Under the pieces are notes generated by a model. That model did no database searches. It saw only the letters and a list, made by a program, of their open reading frames with translations, and had not been told where the DNA came from. Both the position numbers and the translations under genes were made by a program. 64,000 nt of DNA from UBA1163 sp049513055 (GTDB taxonomy: Bacteria > Desulfobacterota > BSN033 > UBA1163). The stretch lies in contig JBEKWN010000011.1 in assembly GCA_049513055.1 (NCBI GenBank), forward strand, positions 62,001 to 126,000. Direction: 5' to 3'. Positions 1-6,913 of the stretch are shown in pieces (position 1 is the stretch's first letter; each line of letters starts with the position of its first letter).

Positions 1-220
1 CCATGCCTGTCCCGTCCTGACGGGGTGGGCGGGGAGCTTCACATTTCGGATTGACATTCCGAATTTTCCTCCGTTAGTGATTGAGCGGAATAAGGGAACG
101 TGGCTTCTAAAACATTTAAGGTATATCCCCATTTGCCGCTTCTTTAAAAATGACCAACCGGATGTTAGGTTGTCTTAGAACCTACGTCCCCTCATCTTTT
201 CTTTAAACTTCATTCTCTAG
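1..220. other. Gene-free left edge downstream of the HEPN operon
   Basis: No convincing coding sequence is seen here. There is a GC-rich inverted repeat near 10-23 (CCCGTCCTGACGGG) and a second small hairpin near 46-64 (TTCGGA/TCCGAA arms). Either could help end transcription of the leftward operon that stops at 221, but neither has a clear U-run on the minus strand. Confidence 0.3.
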
Positions 221-727
221 CTATGGGTACTGAAGGTGTAAACTCGGGTTTCTTCCAAGTGCTTTTACTATTTTCACGCAGAGTTTATGAAAGTTGGTGA
301 TTGACCTTCTATCAATTGAGTTCAGAATATTCATATGGCCCAATAAATTACGGGGTAACCTTATCCTATTAAGGCCGATTATAAGCTTATCTATCTCAGG
401 CAATAGGGGTGCCAAGAAACCTTTGTTATCGAATATTATCTTTTCCAGATTAGGTAAATAGGTGCAATAAATGTCGTGACTTCCAGGGCTTCGTGGAGGC
501 ATTTGGTTTAAGTATCGGTTTCTTATCCTCCTTGCATCATTCTGAATTTTTCGGTGAACAGCCAATGTCCACCAATTCTGGCCAATTTGTATGAGTAGTA
601 TAGAGTGAATTATGACACGTATAATATTCTCAGATACATAGATTTTCCAATAGTAATCTTTGGCAATTTCCCTTCCGTATGATGTTAGTAATCCGACACT
701 CCAGCTGGAATTTCTGTAATCCACCAT
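221..727 (-). CDS. Compact Swt1-like HEPN domain protein
   Basis: A 168-residue protein with no signal peptide. The helical C-terminal half carries an R-N-L-L-G-H motif (residues about 125-130), matching the R-x4-H motif that forms the RNase active site in HEPN proteins. An aromatic, Asn-containing stretch in the N-terminal third (FEN/SEN-x-x-R-like) resembles the same region of the larger HEPN protein at 1176-1979. HEPN domains are typically metal-independent ribonucleases in toxin-antitoxin, abortive-infection and CRISPR systems. It is the last gene of a seven-gene leftward operon, 31 nt after a small HTH gene, with only a weak ribosome site. The family assignment rests on the motif and fold pattern; the target RNA is unknown. 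Confidence 0.55.
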   Translation of the reverse strand: MVDYRNSSWSVGLLTSYGREIAKDYYWKIYVSENIIRVIIHSILLIQIGQNWWTLAVHRKIQNDARRIRNRYLNQMPPRSPGSHDIYCTYLPNLEKIIFDNKGFLAPLLPEIDKLIIGLNRIRLPRNLLGHMNILNSIDRRSITNFHKLCVKIVKALGRNPSLHLQYP

Positions 728-758
728 TTTCTTGTTTCATTTCTTAAAACTATTTGGA

Positions 759-959
759 CTATCCCTTCCTTCTGCGTGATTCAGAGCGCCTAACAGCAAC
801 GACAGCCGCCTTAGTCTCAAGAAAATCAGCTATCTCAGCATTTGTGAATCCCGCTATACTGAGACGCCGGATCTTCTCAGATTGGCTAGTGCCCTTCATC
901 AGTTCTATCAAGATTAGCGATAAGAGTTTTTCAATTCTTTCAGATCTGTTTTCCATCAC
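759..959 (-). CDS. Small helix-turn-helix protein, paralogue E
   Basis: About 65 residues. The start is either a GTG at 959, sharing one base with the upstream TAG stop, or the ATG at 956; an AGGGG Shine-Dalgarno lies just upstream, inside the end of paralogue D. An N-terminal helix of Leu/Ile heptads is followed by the shared block G-F-T-x-x-E-I-A-D-F-L-E-T and a basic tail, the pattern of a sigma-region-4-like HTH. It aligns over its length with the four other small proteins of this operon, but its recognition helix (KAAVVAVRRSES) is the most divergent. It probably binds DNA or acts as a regulatory partner of the HEPN proteins; the function is not known. Confidence 0.6.
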   Translation of the reverse strand: MMENRSERIEKLLSLILIELMKGTSQSEKIRRLSIAGFTNAEIADFLETKAAVVAVRRSESRRRKG

Positions 960-1174
960 TATTTTCCCCTTTTTGTTTTGTATTGAGATGCCAGCACTCT
1001 CACGGTTTGGGCCCTTGTTTCCAGAATCTCTGCAATTGTTTTATAGTCCAATCCAGCAGTTCTTAGGAGATGTACACGTTCCCCTGCACTCTTATCGTCT
1101 CCTAGCTGAATAGCAAGCACTTTTAGTATCTGATCGAGTTTCTCCAAAATTTTTTCTTCATTTGAAAGTGCCAT
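959..1174 (-). CDS. Small helix-turn-helix protein, paralogue D
   Basis: 71 residues from the ATG at 1174, chosen because a GAGGAGG ribosome site sits 6 nt upstream; a TTG further up would be a poorer start. That ribosome site lies within the last codons of the HEPN gene at 1176-1979, and stop and start are one base apart, so translation is probably coupled. A leucine-rich N-terminal helix (KLDQILKVLAIQL) is followed by the HTH (AGLDYKTIAEILETRAQTVRV) given here in part: G-L-D, T-I-A-E-I-L and T-V-R-V are the shared positions. It is a paralogue of the other four small proteins. No metal site, signal peptide or membrane segment is visible. Confidence 0.65.
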   Translation of the reverse strand: MALSNEEKILEKLDQILKVLAIQLGDDKSAGERVHLLRTAGLDYKTIAEILETRAQTVRVLASQYKTKRGK

Positions 1175-1175
1175 A

Positions 1176-1979
1176 TTATTCCTCCTCAAGTTTCGCTATT
1201 AGCATGGGTAATTGCTTCTGCCAATCCCGGCAAATGACCTTCACTCGCTCAATATCATCATTTGAGAGAGGATTACAATGAGCAATTACATTCCTTGATG
1301 GATATAATTCCTTAATCTTTATTTTTAGCCATTCAATATCTTTGGGTAATCCCTTAAAATAGGGTGTCAAAGTTTCTGCATTCCTTGAAATAACTTTTTC
1401 AACCTCATCTAGGTCAACATAATCAAGCATATTACTAGATCTAGTACCATGCCAAAGGTTCTTGCCTTCTTCATCCTTGCGTGAGTTTGCCTTACGAAAT
1501 GGGTCAACCGTAATTCTTTTTTCATTCCACCATCCGTCAGGGAATGCCTTATTCATTGCCTTGCGAATAAAATTCCGAACAGAATTCTCAAAAATATAAA
1601 TCAGGGGATAAATCTCTGCCATTCTCTTGGCGTCCATAATAACCCTTTGTGATAAAAGTTGATCATCAATTTGAGTTTCCTTAATCTTCAGTATCCTAAT
1701 TATTCTTGACTTGCCCTTTACTTTTTTTACTATCTTATTCTCACTCGCGGTCTTCTGAACTGATGAGATGAGTCCACGCACATGACTCCGAAATTCGGCA
1801 TTATCCTTCAGGTAGTTGTAAATATCAATGCCCAATTCGGAAGCGTAAATGTAAGATGCCTCCTCTTTTGAAATTGAATTTCCGAATCTCTTCCTGACTT
1901 TATGAATTCCTGAATAAATTGCCTGTGGAGAAAGATTTTGTTTAGTCTTTATGGCAGCAAATAGTTCTTGATCTATCAT
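1176..1979 (-). CDS. Swt1-family HEPN domain protein
   Basis: 267 residues. The N-terminal 60 residues form a small helical module seen in Swt1-HEPN proteins (predicted start-region pattern I-Y-x-G-I-x-K-V-R-K followed by A-S-E-L-G-I). A basic linker follows, then a helical HEPN domain from about residue 115: an FENSVRNFI segment, a WW pair, and S-R-N-V-I-A-H near residue 230, giving the R-x4-H catalytic motif. By analogy with HEPN RNases it would cleave RNA, possibly a tRNA or phage transcript; this is inference. It is flanked on both sides by small HTH paralogues in the same operon. Ribosome site GCGGA is modest. GC content is low compared with the rest of the window, which suggests transfer. 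Confidence 0.65.
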   Translation of the reverse strand: MIDQELFAAIKTKQNLSPQAIYSGIHKVRKRFGNSISKEEASYIYASELGIDIYNYLKDNAEFRSHVRGLISSVQKTASENKIVKKVKGKSRIIRILKIKETQIDDQLLSQRVIMDAKRMAEIYPLIYIFENSVRNFIRKAMNKAFPDGWWNEKRITVDPFRKANSRKDEEGKNLWHGTRSSNMLDYVDLDEVEKVISRNAETLTPYFKGLPKDIEWLKIKIKELYPSRNVIAHCNPLSNDDIERVKVICRDWQKQLPMLIAKLEEE

Positions 1980-2070
1980 TCCGCTTCGACCATTTCCTTG
2001 CTTTTCTATTTATACCTGTAGGACGGCCATCAACAACTTCTTCGGTACGACTGATTAAGTGACAATTCAT
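1942..2070 (-). CDS. Possible 42-residue basic peptide between HTH paralogue C and the HEPN gene
   Basis: The stop of paralogue C and an ATG overlap as TAATG at 2072-2068. The reading frame runs 42 codons, ending within the first codons of the HEPN gene (38 nt overlap). The peptide is rich in Arg and Lys (PTGINRKARKWSKR) and has two adjacent Cys near its end. It may be a real coupled leader gene, a remnant of a longer protein, or chance. There is no independent ribosome site. Confidence 0.25.
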   Translation of the reverse strand: MNCHLISRTEEVVDGRPTGINRKARKWSKRNDRSRTICCHKD

Positions 2071-2288
2071 TATCTTCTTGACTTGTTTCTTATGTGGCTC
2101 AAGGAAACCCGCACAGTATTCCCGGTTGTTCCTAATATATCTGCGATTTCTTTGGGCTTGAACCCTGAATTACTCAAAAATTCTATTTGTTCATTTTGCT
2201 TTTTATCTAACGTAATACTTATTGCCAGTAAGCGTATTACCTTGTCTAATCTGTTAATTATTTCTTCCAACGACGCGTTCTCTTCCAT
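2070..2288 (-). CDS. Small helix-turn-helix protein, paralogue C
   Basis: 72 residues, ATG at 2288, four nt after the stop of paralogue B, with a purine-rich AGAGAGGGAAA upstream. An amphipathic N-terminal helix (EEIINRLDKVIRLLAISI) is followed by G-F-K-P-K-E-I-A-D-I-L-G-T and a second helix NTVRVSLSHIRNK. This is the clearest sigma-70-region-4-like HTH of the five, and the other four align with it. The leucine-rich helix could mediate homo- or hetero-oligomers among the paralogues. Its specific DNA target is not inferable. Confidence 0.68.
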   Translation of the reverse strand: MEENASLEEIINRLDKVIRLLAISITLDKKQNEQIEFLSNSGFKPKEIADILGTTGNTVRVSLSHIRNKSRR

Positions 2289-2292
2289 ATAT

Positions 2293-2511
2293 CTATTTCC
2301 CTCTCTTTATTCTTGAAAGGTTAGAAGTTATATAACCAGATTCTTTTCCGAGGATTCTGCCTATGTCTCCCGACGAAAGTCCAATTTCATGCAATATACT
2401 TATTTGCTCTTTGACCGAAGACTTTAATTTCTTATCTATGCATAACTTCGTCAGTAGACTTATCATCACATTTAGCCGCATAATTATCGCTTTTTCGACT
2501 TCGCCTGTCAT
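2293..2511 (-). CDS. Small helix-turn-helix protein, paralogue B
   Basis: 72 residues from the ATG at 2511. This start is preferred over the in-frame ATG 36 nt upstream because GGGGGAGG lies 5-6 nt before it and it gives the same length as the paralogues. An N-terminal leucine-rich helix (MRLNVMISLLTKLCI) precedes the HTH with I-G-L-S-S-G-D-I-G-R-I-L-G and a recognition helix GYITSNLSRIKR that is unlike those of its neighbours. The shared length and layout suggest tandem duplication followed by divergence of the DNA-contacting helix. Confidence 0.65.
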   Translation of the reverse strand: MTGEVEKAIIMRLNVMISLLTKLCIDKKLKSSVKEQISILHEIGLSSGDIGRILGKESGYITSNLSRIKRGK

Positions 2512-2572
2512 AATCCTCCCCCTTTCAAACTCTTTATAAAGGTTCACAACTCAAATCATTTTTTTCTAAGCT

Positions 2573-2797
2573 CTATTTAAGCCTACCCTTTTTCCTAAGT
2601 CTGGTAAGCAGAATCCGAACGGCATTCGCGCTCTTTGCGAGTAAAGGTGCCATTTGGGCTGGAGTCAAGTTGAGTGAAGCTAGGAAGAGTGTTTGGTCTT
2701 CCTCTGAAACATTATTTTCCTTTTGTCGTTTTTCAAGCAGTAGTTTTACTAAAATATCCAGCTTCTTATTTATTTCTATTATGTCCTTTTCGCTCAT
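2573..2797 (-). CDS. Small helix-turn-helix protein, paralogue A (first gene of operon)
   Basis: 74 residues, ATG at 2797 with an ideal AAGGAGGT ribosome site 5-6 nt upstream. The N-terminal helix (INKKLDILVKLLLEK) is leucine-zipper-like; the C-terminal HTH is L-N-L-T-P-A-Q-M-A-P-L-L-A with SANAVRILLTRLRKK as the recognition helix. It is the promoter-proximal gene of the operon, so it may also repress it, as first-gene HTH proteins often do; no operator could be proven. Confidence 0.65.
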   Translation of the reverse strand: MSEKDIIEINKKLDILVKLLLEKRQKENNVSEEDQTLFLASLNLTPAQMAPLLAKSANAVRILLTRLRKKGRLK

Positions 2798-2825
2798 CTC
2801 TTACCTCCTTTTCAAAATCAAAATT

Positions 2826-2831
2826 ATTATA
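2826..2831 (-). promoter_or_regulatory. Promoter of the HTH-HEPN operon
   Basis: A perfect -10 hexamer TATAAT lies on the minus strand 28 nt upstream of the first ATG (2797). The region where a -35 would lie is T-rich (CTTTCA or TTTCAT at 16-17 nt) and only weakly matches consensus, which suggests either a strong -10-driven promoter or one needing an activator. A start about 20 nt before the ATG fits the Shine-Dalgarno. Confidence 0.5.
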
Positions 2832-2839
2832 TCAAAAAA

Positions 2840-3630
2840 ACAAAATAATGAAAGACAAAAATACAACACGATATTAATGAGATCATATGTTTCTTATCTA
2901 AAAACAATCAGCTCCATAGTGGGACTAACTAAATGATTTGAAAGGCATGACATTATTTATTTATAATGTAATTGCAACTAGTTAGCCTATGTACTTAATA
3001 AGGGTCGTTTTAATAAAATACGTTTATTTAATCTCAGGAGTCACATGATTAATGAAATGCATGAATGATAGTATTAGGTTCAGGTTGTAAATAGTTACAC
3101 ATATTTACCTCTGGAGTAGGGAAAATAGAGACGGTCATGCAGGGCGTGCCTAAGATTGATAAGGATGGTAAGTGAATTAGTTTTAGATAAAGGCGGTACT
3201 TGTATTTAAAGGAGGATCTGAGGTCGAATCTTTATCCTTCACGAAAATTCTACTACCTATTCATAATCTCGCCATTTGTTGTCTCAGATGGATGGGCAAC
3301 CGGCCTCGACTTCGTCAGACGAAGAAATATCTTCGTCTCCACCTTGTGGATTACTGATTGGAATATATCTATTTTATGAAAATTGGTCAACCGAAACTTT
3401 CAGAAACAGTCAAACAAATGGGCTGTTTGTTCCACCTACTAATGTTCATTCTTTGTATGTCTATAGAATTAATGATTACCATGAGAAAGTAAGCATAATG
3501 GATTGCAGATAAAAAAGCAGAGGGTGAAGGTGTTTTTGTAGCATCGGTTCCTTCCCTCCGTAGAAGAGGACGAAGGTGAGCGGAAAGGTTCTTGCTATTT
3601 TCAATTAAAAAGAGGGAACCCAAGACCGGT
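2840..3630. other. 790-bp gene-free stretch between the HEPN operon and the dehydratase
   Basis: No coding sequence convinced me; open frames here lack ribosome sites and family features. 2840-3110 is very AT-rich. At 3310-3337 there is a compact set of arms CTTCGTC-A-GACGAAGA-AATA-TCTTCGTC, giving two alternative hairpins. At 3232-3245 is one copy of a 14-bp repeat shared with 4672-4685. The region looks like an integration boundary or decayed DNA. Confidence 0.4.
3232..3245 (+). repeat. Direct repeat GGTCGAATCTTTAT, left copy
   Basis: The 14-mer occurs again at 4672-4685 in the same orientation, followed in both places by a C/T-CTT-C/G-AC-like stretch. The pair brackets the GC-rich threonine dehydratase gene. 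Such motifs may mark ends of a moved segment. Confidence 0.4.
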
Positions 3631-4602
3631 TCAGTTCGTCTTGAAGGAAAGAACAGCTTTTAGCCTTTCCAGAGAGATGTTCCCCCCTGATAAGATCAAA
3701 ACAACTTTTTTGCCCTTGAGCCGTTCTTTGATTTTCAGGGCGGCCGCCAGGGGTGCGGCGCCAGCCTCTTCGGCGAGATTCCGGACGAGTTCGAGGTAGG
3801 TCAGGATTGCGTGCGCCATCTCCTCCTCGGAAACGAGGATAAAGTCTGAAAGATCATCCCAGAGGATCTCCTGCGTAAGCTCGTATCCCACTTGTGTTGC
3901 CAGACCTTCCGCCGCCGTCTCCACCCGGTCCGTCACGATTCTTCTCATTTTCCAAGAAAGATAGGCGGCCGGCGCCTTTTCGGCCTGGACGGCGATCACT
4001 TGGACGGAGGGACAGACAGCTTTCTTGACCAGGCAGCACCCTGAAGCGCCGCTTCCTCCTCCCAAAGGAACGATGATCACGTCCAGATCGGGCACCTCCT
4101 CGAAAATCTCCAGAGCATAAGTGGCAACGCCGGCGATGAGATAGGGCTCATTGGCCGGATGCACGAAACGGGCGCCGCGTTCGGAGGCCAATTGTTCGGC
4201 ATAAGCGCGGGACTCGTCGAAAATCTTTCCATGAAAAACGATATCCGCGCCGAAGCCTCTCACAGCTTTAACTTTGACGGGATTTGCTCCCTCTGGCATG
4301 ATGATCGTCGCCGGCACGCCATAAAGAGCACAAGCGTAGGCGATGGATTGGGCGTGGTTCCCGGTCGAGGCGGTTACCACTCCCTTCTTCTTCTCCTCAA
4401 AGGTGAGATGCGAGATGAGGTTGATTCCGCCACGAACCTTAAACGCTCCGGTGGGCATGTGGTTTTCGTGCTTGACGTAGACTTTAGCGTCGAGGAGTTG
4501 GTCGAGCTGAGGATATGTATAAAGAGGCGTTTGCGGAAGGTACCGGCAAATGATGTTCCTCGCCTCTAAAATATCCTTGAAGGTTGGCCGTTCCAAATTC
4601 AT
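3631..4602 (-). CDS. Threonine/serine dehydratase (threonine ammonia-lyase), PLP fold type II
   Basis: 323 residues from the ATG at 4602, chosen because AAGGAG sits 7 nt upstream (an in-frame ATG at 4629 has no such site). The catalytic Lys is in GAFKVRGG (residue about 55) and the PLP-phosphate loop is GGGSGAS. There is no C-terminal ACT domain, so it resembles catabolic TdcB-like enzymes more than biosynthetic IlvA, and may not be feedback-inhibited. It would deaminate threonine (or serine) to 2-oxobutyrate (or pyruvate) plus ammonia in the cytoplasm. Its codons are visibly more GC-rich than neighbouring genes, and it lies alone between short direct repeats, which suggests acquisition by transfer. 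Serine dehydratase or racemase activity cannot be excluded. Confidence 0.85.
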   Translation of the reverse strand: MNLERPTFKDILEARNIICRYLPQTPLYTYPQLDQLLDAKVYVKHENHMPTGAFKVRGGINLISHLTFEEKKKGVVTASTGNHAQSIAYACALYGVPATIIMPEGANPVKVKAVRGFGADIVFHGKIFDESRAYAEQLASERGARFVHPANEPYLIAGVATYALEIFEEVPDLDVIIVPLGGGSGASGCCLVKKAVCPSVQVIAVQAEKAPAAYLSWKMRRIVTDRVETAAEGLATQVGYELTQEILWDDLSDFILVSEEEMAHAILTYLELVRNLAEEAGAAPLAAALKIKERLKGKKVVLILSGGNISLERLKAVLSFKTN

Positions 4603-4671
4603 TATTTTTCTCCTTCCCTTCACAAACAAGACTAAAAGCCAGGGAGATTCTCACGGTAAAAGGTGCTTGGG

Positions 4672-4685
4672 GGTCGAATCTTTAT
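4672..4685 (+). repeat. Direct repeat GGTCGAATCTTTAT, right copy
   Basis: Second copy of the 14-mer at 3232-3245, in the same orientation, just upstream of the dehydratase start. See that entry. Confidence 0.4.
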
Positions 4686-4819
4686 TCTTGACTTTGCCTA
4701 TATTTCACAAAAGTTTCCTATAGCGACGATGAAGCAGATTATTGGAATAAGGAGTGCAGCAATAACTGTGATGATCCAAAGCGATTTCTTGACCCATTCG
4801 ACGGCGCCAAGCCCGCCTT

Positions 4820-5332
4820 TTAAGGCAGGGTGAAGAAGCGCCGCTCAAATCTTTCTCTCCATGTCTTTGGCAACACATTCCCCACAGTTTTCCAGTGACG
4901 GACATCAGAAGGCGCCCACATCACGACCATCGCAAGGAACATCATTGGAAGATCAAGGAAGATGGTTACAGAGGCCAATGTGTCTCCGAACGCTCCAAAA
5001 CAACCGCAATCAACGCTACGCCCATGTAAAAACACGATGGTCTTGGCAATGAAAAAAGATAAGCTCAGCAGGCCAATCCCCAAAGCCGATAATCGGGTTA
5101 ACACTCCGAAAAGTAAACCTAATCCACACAGCAGTTCAATGAAAGGCAAGGCCAGTCCAAAAGGACGAGCTAAAAACATGGGCAGGATAACAAAGAAATA
5201 AACGGCTTGCACCGAGAAACGCTCAATATCAACCAGTTTTCCAAAGGCAGCTGTAAGAAATGAAACTGCCAATATCAAGCGAGAGCAGAGAACAACAGTT
5301 TTTGAGGCTTTCTTACGTGAATTTTCAATCAT
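4820..5332 (-). CDS. DoxX/MauE-like integral membrane protein
   Basis: 170 residues from the ATG at 5332, which has GGGGAG 6 nt upstream (an ATG at 5347 lies before that site). It has four hydrophobic segments in the usual DoxX/MauE spacing, with a short motif D-C-G-C-F-G-A between helices 3 and 4. A Cys pair at this site is common in MauE-like proteins linked to disulfide or quinone redox chemistry. It would sit in the inner membrane; the partner is unknown. It lies downstream of the PIN/RHH pair with a broken fragment between. Confidence 0.7.
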   Translation of the reverse strand: MIENSRKKASKTVVLCSRLILAVSFLTAAFGKLVDIERFSVQAVYFFVILPMFLARPFGLALPFIELLCGLGLLFGVLTRLSALGIGLLSLSFFIAKTIVFLHGRSVDCGCFGAFGDTLASVTIFLDLPMMFLAMVVMWAPSDVRHWKTVGNVLPKTWRERFERRFFTLP

Positions 5333-5519
5333 ATTCATCTCCCCCATTTTTTCTCGCTATGGGAATATCTTGGAGGCGGTTCTTATATTCTGATTCCATT
5401 TTTGTCCCATGAAATCGATTATCAGGGCCGAAACGAAGCTTCCATTCCTCCTTAAAATCAGCTTTCAGTCTTAGGGGCTTTCGGTTTCTTGACTCAACAG
5501 GTGACAACCTATTTTTCAA
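5325..5519 (-). pseudogene. Possible RelE/ParE-type toxin fragment
   Basis: A 64-codon frame, TTG start overlapping the PIN gene stop. Residues 15-36 (PLRLKADFKEEWKLRFGPDN in part) resemble the central strand region of RelE/ParE-type toxins, where 'W-K-L-R-x-G-x-x-R' is typical. The normal continuation is missing and the rest of the frame looks random. I read it as a truncated toxin relic between the TA pair and the DoxX-like gene. The similarity is short, so confidence is low. Confidence 0.3.
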
Positions 5520-5908
5520 AGTTCAAGATATTCTTTTAGGCTTATTATTTTTACGCCTTTGTATTCTCGTAGTTGAAGGATCTTTTTATCGCCGGTTACT
5601 AAGAGATTGGCTTTGCCATATATTGCACATTCCAGTATCCTGTTGTCCGGTTCATCCTTAAAAAGTTTGACCCGCCTGGCTGGCTTCACCAATTCAGCAA
5701 GCTCCCAAAGAGTGACAGCCACATGGCTAAGTCCTTCTCTGTCACGGCCAAACTTTGAGGAGAGAACCGATAGAACCTCATCGATGATATCCGTTGATAT
5801 CAACAAAGAATCCTCTTCCTCGATGATCTTGAGTATTGCCTTCTCAGCCAGACTTCCTGGAATGACAAACGCCGAGATAAAGATATTTGTGTCAAAAACC
5901 ACTCTCAC
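5516..5908 (-). CDS. PIN-domain toxin (VapC-like, COG1569 type)
   Basis: 130 residues from a GTG at 5908 that overlaps the antitoxin stop as GTGA, the usual arrangement for such pairs. The first residues VRVVFDTNIFISAF hold the first catalytic Asp; a conserved E follows in the I-I-D-E-V helix, and the D-E-P-D-N-R-I-L-E-C and V-T-G-D-K-K segments supply the remaining acidic residues of a PIN metal site. PIN toxins cleave RNA, often tRNA, using Mg or Mn. It is paired with the RHH protein at 5905-6141. Confidence 0.82.
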   Translation of the reverse strand: MRVVFDTNIFISAFVIPGSLAEKAILKIIEEEDSLLISTDIIDEVLSVLSSKFGRDREGLSHVAVTLWELAELVKPARRVKLFKDEPDNRILECAIYGKANLLVTGDKKILQLREYKGVKIISLKEYLEL

Positions 5909-6141
5909 GCTTTTAAATACCTTTTCAGATCTTTCTCGGTAAGAATCCCTTTCTCTTTTGCCTTGCGACTCCAATAATCCTGAATCTGATAGAATTCCTT
6001 TTTGATTCTTTCCTTTCTCGCAAGTCGAAGGGCATCCTGAATCACCGCGCTTAGAGGTTTTCCTTCCTCACGGGATATGTCTTCAACCTCTTTTGCGAGT
6101 TTTGGGGGAAGAGAAATTGTTTTTTTGACTGCAGTTCCCAT
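5905..6141 (-). CDS. Ribbon-helix-helix antitoxin
   Basis: 78 residues from the ATG at 6141, with GAGGAGG 7 nt upstream. The N-terminal TAVKKTISLPPKLAKEVE has the beta-strand plus helix of a CopG/RHH DNA-binding domain; the C-terminal half is charged and would wrap the PIN toxin. It overlaps the toxin by 4 nt. It likely represses its own promoter in the 6142-6486 gap together with the toxin. Confidence 0.78.
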   Translation of the reverse strand: MGTAVKKTISLPPKLAKEVEDISREEGKPLSAVIQDALRLARKERIKKEFYQIQDYWSRKAKEKGILTEKDLKRYLKA

Positions 6142-6486
6142 CTCATTACCTCCTCGCATCTTGGTATGAATAAATACTACCAGATTCTATCCTACAAGTC
6201 AATCCGTTGACCTCTCCTTCGGATTCCTGACCCCCTCCGTGACGTTATTGATCATTGAAAGTTATTCTCAATTTAGCTACCATTAATCCTGCCGATTCCA
6301 AACAAGGGATGGGCATATGATGAGAGATGAACCAAACCCCATTCTTAAATGAATGCGGTTTTTTGTTTCAATAGCAAAAGAGCGGCACTTCCCTTTACGC
6401 TCAGACTTGTCTGGAGAAGGATGAAAGAGTCGTTTGATATGGGATAGGATAGCCTCATGGGTACATAATATGAGGAGGGATATAAA
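6142..6486. other. 345-bp divergent intergenic region
   Basis: It separates the leftward TA pair from the rightward lipoprotein/activase operon, so it must hold two promoters, but no clear -35/-10 pair could be chosen. On the plus strand at about 6331-6366 there is a hairpin with CATTC/GAATG arms followed by CGGTTTTTTG, resembling an intrinsic terminator or attenuator upstream of the lipoprotein gene. A strong ribosome site, GAGGAGGG, lies at 6471-6478. Confidence 0.35.
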
Positions 6487-6894
6487 ATGGAAAAGCCTTG
6501 TTATAGAAGACCATCGGATATTCTGGTCTTTAGATTATTAACCCTTATATTCCTCCTCTGCTTCATGCCCGCATGTTCGGAGCGACGTAATACCAACCCC
6601 CCCGATTATCTTAAAAATCTTGCAGCCTATAAAGAGGGAGACGGTTTAATAATTTATTTCATATTGGCCGACAGAAATGGGCAGATGACAACCTGTGATG
6701 GAGAAGCCACTATTGAAATCAGGCACATTCCAACTGATTGGGATGAAATCGAGAATGCTTTGGCAAAAATGGGTTTACCGGTGATGACCTTTGAAGGAAA
6801 TATGGCGGATGAGAGGGAATTTGACGAAGTTCGAACCGCTCGAATGATCGATCTCTTCGTGACGGAAACCTTAGGCCTTAAAAAAGTAGCTTAA
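6487..6894 (+). CDS. Putative lipoprotein of unknown function
   Basis: 135 residues. Residues 13-30 are hydrophobic and end in F-M-P-A-C, a plausible lipobox with Cys at about 31, so the protein is probably lipid-anchored in the envelope. The mature part is acidic with a Y-K-E-G-D-G-L-I-I-Y-F strand and no family I recognise. Its ATG has GAGGAGGG upstream, and it ends 19 nt before the activase gene, so the two are probably cotranscribed. The link to activases is unexplained. Confidence 0.6.
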   Translation: MEKPCYRRPSDILVFRLLTLIFLLCFMPACSERRNTNPPDYLKNLAAYKEGDGLIIYFILADRNGQMTTCDGEATIEIRHIPTDWDEIENALAKMGLPVMTFEGNMADEREFDEVRTARMIDLFVTETLGLKKVA

Positions 6895-6913
6895 AGGTTA
6901 TGAAAGGAGGTCA

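Noticed and set aside
754..1113. Plus-strand open frame across the HTH paralogues D and E
   Set aside because: The minus-strand genes have ribosome sites, coupled stops and paralogues; the plus frame is their shadow.
3276..3623. Overlapping 78-codon frames on both strands in the gap before the dehydratase
   Set aside because: No ribosome sites, no family pattern, and both frames cross a strong hairpin.
4698..4824. Hydrophobic frame (single membrane helix, W-I-I-T-V-I-A-A-L-L-I-P) downstream of the DoxX-like gene
   Set aside because: It lacks any start codon and begins right after a stop; probably a decayed tail or chance.
6331..6366. A metabolite riboswitch upstream of the lipoprotein gene
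   Set aside because: Only one weak hairpin with a U-run is seen, with no conserved aptamer pattern.
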